Below are positions 20,351-27,419 of a DNA stretch of 27,419 nucleotides, in pieces. Position 1 is the stretch's first letter; each line of letters begins with the position of its first letter. Source of the stretch: SHZL01 sp035292625 (GTDB lineage: Bacteria; Pseudomonadota; Gammaproteobacteria; Xanthomonadales; SZUA-36). Below the pieces are notes generated by a model that saw only the letters and a program-made list of their open reading frames with translations, did no database searches and was not told where the DNA came from. Where the stretch lies: the NCBI GenBank assembly GCA_035292625.1, contig DATDPS010000132.1, forward strand, positions 1 to 27,419, given 5' to 3'. The position numbers and the translations under genes are program-made.

Positions 20351-23236
20351 GTGAAACAACTCAACCGGAAACCCTTGTTCAATGCCATTTCACTGGCCGT
20401 AGCCGGAACCGCCATGGCGGCGATGGTCGTCCTTCCGGCACAAGCCCAGGAAGGCTACCTGGAAGAAATCGTAGTCACCTCGCAAAAGCGCACCGAAAAC
20501 CTGCAGGACGTGGGTTTATCCATCCAGGTGCTGGATAACAAGCAACTGGAGGAACTCCAGGTCAAGGGCTTCGCAGACTATATCCTGTGGATGCCCACGG
20601 TTTCGTACACCTCCAATGGGCCGGGTTACGCCAAGATCTACATGCGCGGCATCGCCAGCGGCGGCGATGGCGTCCATTCCGGTTCCATGCCCAGCGTTGG
20701 TGTTTACCTCGATGAACAGCCCATCACGACCATCAACCAGGTTCTCAACGTCCACGTTTACGACATCGAGCGGATCGAAACCCTGTCCGGCCCGCAAGGC
20801 AGTCTGTACGGCCAGGGCAGCCAGGCCGGCACCATCCGCATCCTGACCAACAAGCCGGAAATTGGTGTGAATGAAGGCGGGTACGACATCTATGCCGACA
20901 CCACCAAGAGCGGCGATCCGGGTTTCGGCCTCGAAGGCTTCATCAATATTCCGATCAACGACCGCATGGCCGTGCGCCTGGTGGGCTGGTACGAGCAGCA
21001 GGGTGGTTACATCGATAATGTCTTTCACGAGCTTACCTATGCTGCCAGCGGCATCACCATCGACAACGCCGACATCGTTGAAGAGAACTTCAACACCTCC
21101 GAAGTCGCTGGCCTGCGCGCCCTGCTGAAAATCGACCTGAGTGATGACTGGACCCTGACGCCGGGCATCATGTACCAGAAAGGAGAGTCCGAGGGGCTGT
21201 GGAGACAGACTCCCGAGCTGGCTGGTGACCTTGAGACGATCACCATGTTTCCCACCTTCCAGGATGAAGACTGGTACCAGGCTTCGCTGACCCTCGATGG
21301 AAAAGTGGGCAGCCTCGACCTGGTCTACGCCGGCGCCTACCTGGACCGCAACGTCGACAGCCAGTACGATTACACGGGTTACGCCGAGTACCTCGAATAC
21401 GTATATGCTGGTTACGGCTATTACTGCCTGTACTACGACGCCCTGGGCGATTGCGCCGATGGCTCGCAGTACGTCGATGGCGACGAAGAATTCACCCGCC
21501 AGAGCCACGAGCTGCGCCTGCAGTCCTCCCAGGATCAGCGTTTCCGCTGGATCGCCGGCCTGTTCTACCAGAAACAGGAACACCTGTTCGACCTGCGGTG
21601 GACGGTACCCGATCTGAATCCGGCCCAATCCACGGTTGAAAACAGCGTGGTCGTCTGGCAGACCCACCAGGACCGCATCGATCGCGACAAGGCCGCATTC
21701 GGCGAAGTCTATTTCGATTTGACCGATAGCTTTACCCTCATCGGCGGCGTGCGGGTTTTCGACTATGAAAACTCCTTGTTTGGCTTCAACGGTTTCATCC
21801 GCCACTGCACCGGCATTTATGATGCGAACGGTGATTTCATCGAGACGCCCGCCGACGAGGGGGGCGTACCGCAGTTTCCCTGCTTCAACACCGGCATCCT
21901 GGATGACGTTTCCGAGGGTGATGACGTAGCGTTCAAGGGCAGTGTCGAGTGGACGATTAGCGACGACAAAATGGTCTATGCGACCTATTCCGAGGGCTTC
22001 CGCGCCGGCGGCGTCAACCGTGCCCGGGTGGAGGGTATTCCGAAGTATGAACCGGACTGGGTGTACAACTACGAAATCGGCTGGAAAACCCCCTGGGCTG
22101 ATGGGCGTTTCCGCTTCAACGGCGCCGCCTATATCGAGGACTGGGAAGATTTCCAGTTCGGCTTCCTGGATTTCACCATATCCAACCTGACCATCATCCA
22201 GAACGTGGGTAACTCCCGCACCAAGGGTGTTGAATGGGACATGGATTTTGCCGCCAGCGAAAACCTGACCCTGTCACTGCAGGGTTCCTACAACGATGCC
22301 AAGCTACGGGAAGACTTCTGGAAAGACGACGAGGACAGGGAAAATGGCGAGCCGCCAAACTCCCCCGAAGGCTTGGCAATGCCGTACGTGCCAAAATGGC
22401 AGATGACGGGTATTGGCCGGTTCAACTTCAACATGGGTGATTTGCCTTCGTTTGCACAAGTCGCGGTGTCTTATCGGGACTCCATCTGGAGTGACCTCGA
22501 CGTGTTCGACTATCGCAGGAAAATGGATTCGTATACCGTGCTCAACCTGTCTGCCGGCGTCGAACGGGATAACTGGTCAGTGACGCTGTATGCCAACAAC
22601 GTCACCGACGAGCGCGGACTGGTCGATCTGTCGAACCCCGGTTACGGTGTGCCCCCTGGCCTGGACTGGACCGAGAACATGATTCGTCCACGGAATTTTG
22701 GCATCCGCTGGTCGCAGCGCTTTGGCGGCGAAGTGAGGGCGTCAAGCCCGGCACCGGCGCCACTGCCAGCATCCGCCCCGGTTGCGCCTCCGCCCAATCC
22801 GGACCTGGATGGTGATGGCGTGCTGAACGAGAAGGACAAGTGCCCCAATACCCGGCCGGGTGCGGTAGTTGACCTGGACGGCTGTGAAGTGGAAGCGGTG
22901 ATTGCACTGGATAACGTGCATTTTGACTTCGATCAGGCAACTCTGCGCCCCGAAGCCATGACCATCCTCGACAATGCTGCCAACCTGCTCAAGACCCAGG
23001 AAAAGGTGGTGGTGGAAGTTGCCGGTCACACCGACAGCGCGGGTTCCGAAGCGTATAACCAGGGCCTGTCCGAGCGCCGCGCCATCGCCGTGAAAGACTA
23101 CCTGGAAGGCAAGGGCGTAACGGCCACCCGGCTGACGGCCCGGGGCTACGGTGAGGCCCAACCGGTAGCGTCCAACGACACCGACGAGGGACGTGCGCTC
23201 AATCGTCGGGTTGAACTGATCGTGCTCGAACGCTAG
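20351..23236 (+). CDS. TonB-dependent outer-membrane receptor fused to a TSP3-OmpA peptidoglycan-binding module
   Basis: A 961-residue outer-membrane protein starting at GTG, with GAGGAA seven bases upstream. Residues 1-33 are a signal peptide (cleavage after AQA). LEEIVVTSQKR (37-47) is the TonB box region; the plug runs to about 170 (IERIETLSGPQGSLYGQGSQ, 139-158; GTIRILTNKPE, 160-170). The barrel fills ~171-791 and ends RNFGIRWSQRF, the usual receptor C-terminal strand. Instead of stopping there, the protein continues: a Pro/Ala linker (797-815), a calcium-type TSP3 repeat (DLDGDGVLNEKDKCPNT, 818-834), and a full OmpA domain (852-961) with NVHFDFDQATLRPEA, AGHTDSAGSEAYNQGLSERR and Asp895/Arg910 for DAP contact. 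It probably imports a large substrate while anchored to the wall. The substrate is unknown. Confidence 0.93.
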   Translation: MKQLNRKPLFNAISLAVAGTAMAAMVVLPAQAQEGYLEEIVVTSQKRTENLQDVGLSIQVLDNKQLEELQVKGFADYILWMPTVSYTSNGPGYAKIYMRGIASGGDGVHSGSMPSVGVYLDEQPITTINQVLNVHVYDIERIETLSGPQGSLYGQGSQAGTIRILTNKPEIGVNEGGYDIYADTTKSGDPGFGLEGFINIPINDRMAVRLVGWYEQQGGYIDNVFHELTYAASGITIDNADIVEENFNTSEVAGLRALLKIDLSDDWTLTPGIMYQKGESEGLWRQTPELAGDLETITMFPTFQDEDWYQASLTLDGKVGSLDLVYAGAYLDRNVDSQYDYTGYAEYLEYVYAGYGYYCLYYDALGDCADGSQYVDGDEEFTRQSHELRLQSSQDQRFRWIAGLFYQKQEHLFDLRWTVPDLNPAQSTVENSVVVWQTHQDRIDRDKAAFGEVYFDLTDSFTLIGGVRVFDYENSLFGFNGFIRHCTGIYDANGDFIETPADEGGVPQFPCFNTGILDDVSEGDDVAFKGSVEWTISDDKMVYATYSEGFRAGGVNRARVEGIPKYEPDWVYNYEIGWKTPWADGRFRFNGAAYIEDWEDFQFGFLDFTISNLTIIQNVGNSRTKGVEWDMDFAASENLTLSLQGSYNDAKLREDFWKDDEDRENGEPPNSPEGLAMPYVPKWQMTGIGRFNFNMGDLPSFAQVAVSYRDSIWSDLDVFDYRRKMDSYTVLNLSAGVERDNWSVTLYANNVTDERGLVDLSNPGYGVPPGLDWTENMIRPRNFGIRWSQRFGGEVRASSPAPAPLPASAPVAPPPNPDLDGDGVLNEKDKCPNTRPGAVVDLDGCEVEAVIALDNVHFDFDQATLRPEAMTILDNAANLLKTQEKVVVEVAGHTDSAGSEAYNQGLSERRAIAVKDYLEGKGVTATRLTARGYGEAQPVASNDTDEGRALNRRVELIVLER

Positions 23237-23256
23237 ACCAAAGCAGTTGCGTTATG

Positions 23257-23284
23257 AAAAAGCCCCGCTTGCGCGGGGCTTTTT
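23257..23284. terminator. bidirectional rho-independent terminator
   Basis: AAAAAGCCCCGC (23257-23268) pairs perfectly with GCGGGGCTTTTT (23273-23284) around TTGC. The A-tract and T-tract make it work in both directions; it ends the receptor gene and can stop transcripts from the convergent hydrolase gene. Confidence 0.93.
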
Positions 23285-23307
23285 CTTGGCTAGCACAATC
23301 TTTCGTC

Positions 23308-23327
23308 ATTCCCGCGAACGCGGGAAT
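23308..23327. repeat. dRS3-like dispersed palindrome
   Basis: ATTCCCGCG-AA-CGCGGGAAT within CGTCATTCCCGCGAACGCGG and AATCCAGG matches the widespread repeat family first known as dRS3 in Neisseria and seen in many proteobacterial intergenic regions. It sits just past the terminator between convergent genes. Only one copy is in the window. Confidence 0.75.
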
Positions 23328-23402
23328 CCAGGGGAATTACATGATACGGCTGAGTTCCGGTTCGTTGTCTTTCTGCCCCCGGCCGAAAAGACGGAGCCGG
23401 TC

Positions 23403-25580
23403 CTAATTGAAATCCCTCGGAATCACTTCTTCCCAGTGCTTTTCCCGGATGGTCTCTCCATCCTGTTGCAGCCGCCGCGTGTAGCGATAATAAAAATTTT
23501 CCACATCGCTGGAAAACTCCAGCAGCCCGGTCCACTTCAGCACGCGGCCGTTAACCTCCACCTGGTTGCTGTATTCGCTTTTGACCCCGGCTTGGCCCGG
23601 ATTTGCTACCGAGACGTGGTGTTCCAGGTAGTCCCTGAAATATTCCTTGCCCCAGGGATAGACCGTACTGCCACTGTTGGTCGCGGTCAGCCGGGTCGTG
23701 TCCCGGCGAAAATCGTGCACCACTTCGGAGATTTCGGCATAGCCGGATACGGTCTCCGCGGTAGATCCACCAAAACCCGCCGGGCTGGGGTCTGTACCGA
23801 CCGGCGCGGCAAACTCCGGCGGATCACCCCCAGGCCCGGTCAACACCGGCAGCACCAACCGGCTAACTCCTGCTACACCCTTTTCACCCCCCAGTTCCAG
23901 GGTGGTAGTCATGGCATGAGGTGTGGGCCAGAACATCGGCCATTGGCTGTTGTTTACCGCGAGGCGAACGCGGTGGCCGGCGGGAAACACCCAGGAAGTG
24001 AAGTGCATTTCGATATCGAGGGCAACGGTCTCGCCGGGGATCAGGGCTTCGGGCTGCTCCGCCGAGTTTCGGTGGGCGCCATTGAGTGCCGCGCCCGTGA
24101 CCAGCGTCACCCGGCCATCCGGGGCGACATCGGACAGGCGGGCGATCCAGTGCGCCCGCGGCGCATCGGCTGAGGCCTGCAATACGGCACGGGGAAATCC
24201 GAGGACGGTCACGGCTGCTTCCAGGGGCGGTGTTTCGTACACCAGGCTGAAGGCATCCACGGCGCGCTGGTCGTCCTGCAAATCGCCCCACCACATCACC
24301 GCGCCTGCCGCCTCGATGCCGACGTCCGGCTTGTAGGTCAGTTGATGTGATGCAGACCCCAGGTCCGCTGCTTCCGGGTTTGCCAATTCCGGGTTCGCGG
24401 CCACAAGGCTGTGCTCCGTCTGCAGGTACAAGGTTTCGTTCTGCGCTCCCACTACCGGCCAGCCATCGAGGTTACGCCAATGACCGGGAATGCGGTCGAC
24501 CTTCAGGCCCGGCGGGTGCCAGTCGCGGATGAATACGCTGAACGCCGGTTCGTCCATGAAACCGGTGTCCAGCTTTTTGAGCCAGTGATCGAACCAGCGC
24601 ACCGCGTCCGCGCGCCATTCATAACCTTCCCCGGGCGTTGGCCAATTGGGAAAGGTGTGCGACCAGGGCCCGAGCAGGGCTTTCACCGGCGCGGACAGGT
24701 GTTCCAGCATCCGCGGTACGCTGTCGCGATAACCGTCGTACCAGCCGCCCACCACGTAGGTGGGGATGCGGATCGACTCGTAACGCGAATTCAGCGACGC
24801 GCGATCCCAGAATGGCCCGTCGCGCTGCTGCCTCTTATAGATGAGAAACCAGGGTTCGGTGTCGAAACGGTTGGCAAAATAAGCCTCGTCGATGGTGTAG
24901 TCAGGCGCGCCTGGCATGGCATTCTCGATGTCCTGGCGCATCTCGTAGGCGTCCGCGTGCATGATGCCGTCGGTGAAATGCACATCATCTTCATAGATGT
25001 CGTCGGTGGCGTCCACCGCGATAATGGCTTTCAGCGCCGGCGGATTGCGCATCGCCATCTGGATGGAATTGAAGCCGCCCCAGGAAATGCCAAACATGCC
25101 GACGGCCCCCGTGGACCAGTCCTGCCGTGACAGCCAGTCGATCACCACTTCGCCATCCGCCTGTTCCTGCTCGGTATATTCGTACGCCACCAGCTTGCCT
25201 TCGCTTTCCCCCGTGCCGCGGATGTCGACGCGGGCCACGATGTAACCGCGCGTCACGAAATACGAATAGAAACCGTAGCGGTGGCTGCGTGACTCCATTT
25301 TCCGGTAGGGCAGATACTCCAGCAGCACTGGGTAGCGTTGTCCCGGGGTCAGGTCGTACGGCAGGTAGAGATCGACAGACAGGCGAATTCCGTCCGGCAT
25401 GGGAATCCAGGTATTGCTGATCACCGGGCCCGCGCTTGGCACGTTGAGGCTTATGCCTGGATCTGCTTCTGTTCCGGCCCCGGCCCGGTTGGGAGCCATG
25501 GTGCTCAACAACACGATTAGTGCCAGCATTAACCCGCAGCCTGGGTTGATATACCGGGGTGCCGGCCTGTTTGCCATCAT
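23403..25580 (-). CDS. exported S15/CocE-NonD family hydrolase
   Basis: A 725-residue alpha/beta-hydrolase of the X-Pro dipeptidyl-peptidase/CocE group, which act as peptidases, acylases or esterases. The catalytic triad is visible: Ser166 in FGISWGG (163-169), Asp282 in GGWYDGYRD (278-286), His308 in GPWSH (304-308). DIRGTGESEG (119-128) is a family signature. The C-terminal jelly-roll domain begins near residue 390 and includes HFTSWVFPAGHRVRL. The N-terminus carries a signal peptide (hydrophobic GLMLALIVLLSTMAP, 16-30), so it is periplasmic or secreted. ATG 25580 is chosen over upstream starts because AGGAG lies six bases before it and the signal peptide follows. It diverges from an M16 peptidase gene with a 96-bp gap and converges on the TonB receptor gene. 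Confidence 0.92.
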   Translation of the reverse strand: MMANRPAPRYINPGCGLMLALIVLLSTMAPNRAGAGTEADPGISLNVPSAGPVISNTWIPMPDGIRLSVDLYLPYDLTPGQRYPVLLEYLPYRKMESRSHRYGFYSYFVTRGYIVARVDIRGTGESEGKLVAYEYTEQEQADGEVVIDWLSRQDWSTGAVGMFGISWGGFNSIQMAMRNPPALKAIIAVDATDDIYEDDVHFTDGIMHADAYEMRQDIENAMPGAPDYTIDEAYFANRFDTEPWFLIYKRQQRDGPFWDRASLNSRYESIRIPTYVVGGWYDGYRDSVPRMLEHLSAPVKALLGPWSHTFPNWPTPGEGYEWRADAVRWFDHWLKKLDTGFMDEPAFSVFIRDWHPPGLKVDRIPGHWRNLDGWPVVGAQNETLYLQTEHSLVAANPELANPEAADLGSASHQLTYKPDVGIEAAGAVMWWGDLQDDQRAVDAFSLVYETPPLEAAVTVLGFPRAVLQASADAPRAHWIARLSDVAPDGRVTLVTGAALNGAHRNSAEQPEALIPGETVALDIEMHFTSWVFPAGHRVRLAVNNSQWPMFWPTPHAMTTTLELGGEKGVAGVSRLVLPVLTGPGGDPPEFAAPVGTDPSPAGFGGSTAETVSGYAEISEVVHDFRRDTTRLTATNSGSTVYPWGKEYFRDYLEHHVSVANPGQAGVKSEYSNQVEVNGRVLKWTGLLEFSSDVENFYYRYTRRLQQDGETIREKHWEEVIPRDFN

Positions 25581-25676
25581 GCTTAACTCCTGTCGCGCTT
25601 GCGCCTGGTGTCTGCCCATTATGTCCCGCGATATGCAAAAATGCAGCGCAATGAAATGGCTCCGGAGAAAACACGC

Positions 25677-27419
25677 ATGAGGCTGAAATCGCCGCGGCAG
25701 CGCCGTGCAGGCGCAATAAGCGCACAGGTGCTGGCGTTCGCGCTGTGGTGCTGGATCATGCCGGTCCCGGCCTTTGCCTGGCTGGACCTCTCCGCTGCCC
25801 GGATTGAACACCTGGACAACGGCCTGACGCTGATCGTGCTGGAAGACCACAGTTTTCCGCTGGTCAGCGTGCAAGCGCTATACCGCGTTGGCGCGCGGAA
25901 TGAAACCGCCGGCGCCACCGGCCTGGCGCATTTCCTCGAACACATGGCCTTCCGGGATTCACAGAACTTTCCCGATTCCCGGCTGGTGAGCGACATTTAC
26001 GCCGTTGGCGGCGAATGGCATGGCTACACCTGGCTGGACCAGACCACGTACTTTGCAACGGCGCCACGCGAACACCTCGACTTGCTTTTGCGCATCGAAG
26101 CGGACCGCATGGCACGCGTCACCCTGTCCGAGGCCGATGTGGTGGTCGAGCGCGGCGCCGTCATCACCGAAATGCACAGCTATGAAAATGACCCGGCTTC
26201 AGTGCTGAACGACCACGTCATGTACCTGACCTTCCTGGCCCACCCCTACCGCAACAACACCATTGGCTGGGAAAGCGACGTGGCGCGGATGAGCCATGCC
26301 GATGTGCTCGCTTTCTACCAGCAGCATTACCACCCGGGGAATGCCATCCTCGCCGTGGTGGGCGATGTGCGCGCGCGAGAAGTCATCCGGCAGGTGCGGA
26401 GCTATTTTGGCGCCTTGCCGGCCAGTTCGCCCACCGCAGCGCCGCATACCATCGAACCCGTGCAAACCGGTGAACGGCGCCTCGTGCTGCGGGGTGAGGT
26501 GGAGCGCAAGCATTTCAAGATTGCCTGGCGTGCTCCCTCGGCCAGCAATGCGGACTACCCGGCTTTTTTGCTGGCACAGGAATTGCTGGCCGGCGGTTCC
26601 GGTGTCAGTTTCCTGCAAAACGATTGGGGTACAGTGGCGCGCCGGGATGCGCCCCTGGCCGGTATCACGGACGACTTGAGCACCTGGTTTCCGCCCGCGG
26701 CCCAGGACTATGTTTTCGTCATCAGCGGATCGGCACCGCGCGACGCCGATGAGGCAGGGGTTGAACGGGCCATCGCGCAGGCCATCCTGCGGTTGCATCA
26801 ACAACTGTCAGCGGGTGGAGAGCTGGTCCAAAGCCGGGTAGAGCAGGCCAGGCAGCGCGTCCGCCGCGAGTTGGTGTTCGATGTGCTGACCACCGAGGAT
26901 GCAGCCCATCAGCTGGCTTTTTTTGCCGGACTGGATGCGCTGGAGGTATTGCTGCAACTGCCGCAAAGCCTGGAGCAGGTAAACGCCGAAGAACTGGCTC
27001 GCGTCATCGCTGATTACCTGCGGCCCGAATACAGGAACATTGCCTGGTATGTGCCGCTTGCCGAAGAGTCTGCAGGCCTTCAGGCGCAATACGGCTCGAC
27101 CGCCGCGCCAGCCCGGGCGGAACAAACGCAAGCACGGAAAACTCCAGTTACGGCAGCAGAAATTTCCCAATCGCCCCCACGGCCGGCGACGGGCGGGATG
27201 AAACAAGCTGCCGCCTCGCCCCGCCTGGTGCGCCTGGGCAACGGCCTGCCCGTGATGCTGCACTACTCGCCGCTGTCACCGACCGTGAGCCTGAGGGTGG
27301 TAACGCCCCTGGCACAGTTTCCGGCGGGCAGTTCCGCCCACCCGCATCAACCTGCCTGGGGTCTTTCCTCCCTGGATTACGACCTGCTGCCGGACCAGCT
27401 GGACACGGCCATTGCCCAG
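25677..27419 (+). CDS. M16 family zinc metallopeptidase, partial
   Basis: The frame is open from ATG 25677 to the window end (581 codons), so the 3' part is missing. GGAG lies nine bases upstream. Residues ~1-34 form a signal peptide (Arg-rich start, hydrophobic ISAQVLAFALWCWIMPV, cleavage near AFA), placing it in the periplasm. The first M16 domain begins HLDNGLTLIVLEDHSFPLVS (45-64) and has the inverted zinc site HFLEH (His85, Glu88, His89), with Glu158 and Glu165 in VVVERGAVITEM as third-ligand candidates. A second M16 repeat starts near residue 520 (PRLVRLGNGLPVMLHYSPLS), giving the double-domain pitrilysin/PqqL-like architecture after a Ala/Pro-rich linker. Such enzymes degrade short peptides. 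It is divergent from the exported S15-type hydrolase gene. Confidence 0.93.
   Translation, partial: MRLKSPRQRRAGAISAQVLAFALWCWIMPVPAFAWLDLSAARIEHLDNGLTLIVLEDHSFPLVSVQALYRVGARNETAGATGLAHFLEHMAFRDSQNFPDSRLVSDIYAVGGEWHGYTWLDQTTYFATAPREHLDLLLRIEADRMARVTLSEADVVVERGAVITEMHSYENDPASVLNDHVMYLTFLAHPYRNNTIGWESDVARMSHADVLAFYQQHYHPGNAILAVVGDVRAREVIRQVRSYFGALPASSPTAAPHTIEPVQTGERRLVLRGEVERKHFKIAWRAPSASNADYPAFLLAQELLAGGSGVSFLQNDWGTVARRDAPLAGITDDLSTWFPPAAQDYVFVISGSAPRDADEAGVERAIAQAILRLHQQLSAGGELVQSRVEQARQRVRRELVFDVLTTEDAAHQLAFFAGLDALEVLLQLPQSLEQVNAEELARVIADYLRPEYRNIAWYVPLAEESAGLQAQYGSTAAPARAEQTQARKTPVTAAEISQSPPRPATGGMKQAAASPRLVRLGNGLPVMLHYSPLSPTVSLRVVTPLAQFPAGSSAHPHQPAWGLSSLDYDLLPDQLDTAIAQ

Noticed and set aside
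20516..21805. 429-codon minus-strand frame inside the TonB receptor gene
   Set aside because: Antisense shadow of a gene with clear signal peptide, plug and barrel motifs.
23247..24173. 308-codon plus-strand frame starting in the terminator and dRS3-like repeat
   Set aside because: It begins with translated hairpin and repeat sequence and then runs antisense to the S15-type hydrolase gene.

Overview
The window is GC-rich bacterial chromosome with densely packed genes and strong Shine-Dalgarno sites. The gene set points to a free-living, probably marine or sediment gammaproteobacterium: Mpl for murein recycling, the thiE-hemL-rubredoxin neighbourhood, a sigma-32-type groESL promoter with no CIRCE element, a TonB receptor with an EIVVTSQKR-type box, and a TPR-sulfotransferase. 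A Woeseiales- or Chromatiales-like lineage is my best guess from protein style only. I see no rRNA, tRNA, CRISPR array, full insertion sequence or prophage.

Layout. (1) 1-4025, minus strand: PPi-dependent phosphofructokinase, then a K+-independent proton-pumping pyrophosphatase, then a SEC-C/2OG-Fe(II) oxygenase cut by the window edge. This is a pyrophosphate-economy module. (2) 4122-6685, plus strand: short adenylate kinase, a small membrane protein, mpl, and a ~25-codon stump of a LON-domain gene that stops at the end of the next gene. (3) 6686-8680, minus: a DedA-PAP2-LssY fusion whose PAP2 part lacks its catalytic residues. (4) 8779-11910: an HSDL2-like dehydrogenase, convergent hemL and thiE, and divergent rubredoxin plus a PspC-domain peptide. 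(5) 12145-14070: a 74-bp inverted-repeat miniature element, a CpdA-like phosphodiesterase, a possible truncated small gene, an exported DUF192 protein and a DUF4242 protein. (6) 14110-15712, minus: an ECF sigma factor, a membrane anti-sigma factor and an exported DUF4252 protein, joined by ATGA overlaps. (7) 15791-18017: groES-groEL with a clear heat-shock promoter and a strong terminator. (8) 18029-23284: a TPR-sulfotransferase divergent from a TonB-dependent receptor that carries a C-terminal TSP3 and OmpA peptidoglycan-binding module. (9) 23308-27419: a dRS3-like palindrome, an exported S15/CocE hydrolase, and a divergent M16 metallopeptidase that runs off the window.

How the genes fit together. 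The first block saves ATP by using PPi in glycolysis and recovering PPi energy as a proton gradient; adenylate kinase diverges from it. The central part is cell-envelope and cofactor housekeeping. The last 9 kb suggests nutrient capture: an outer-membrane transporter apparently tethered to peptidoglycan, followed by two exported hydrolases that could process peptides. The strongest unusual items are the TonB receptor-OmpA fusion, the degenerate PAP2 domain, the ECF/anti-sigma/DUF4252 cassette, and gene stumps located exactly at convergent gene junctions.
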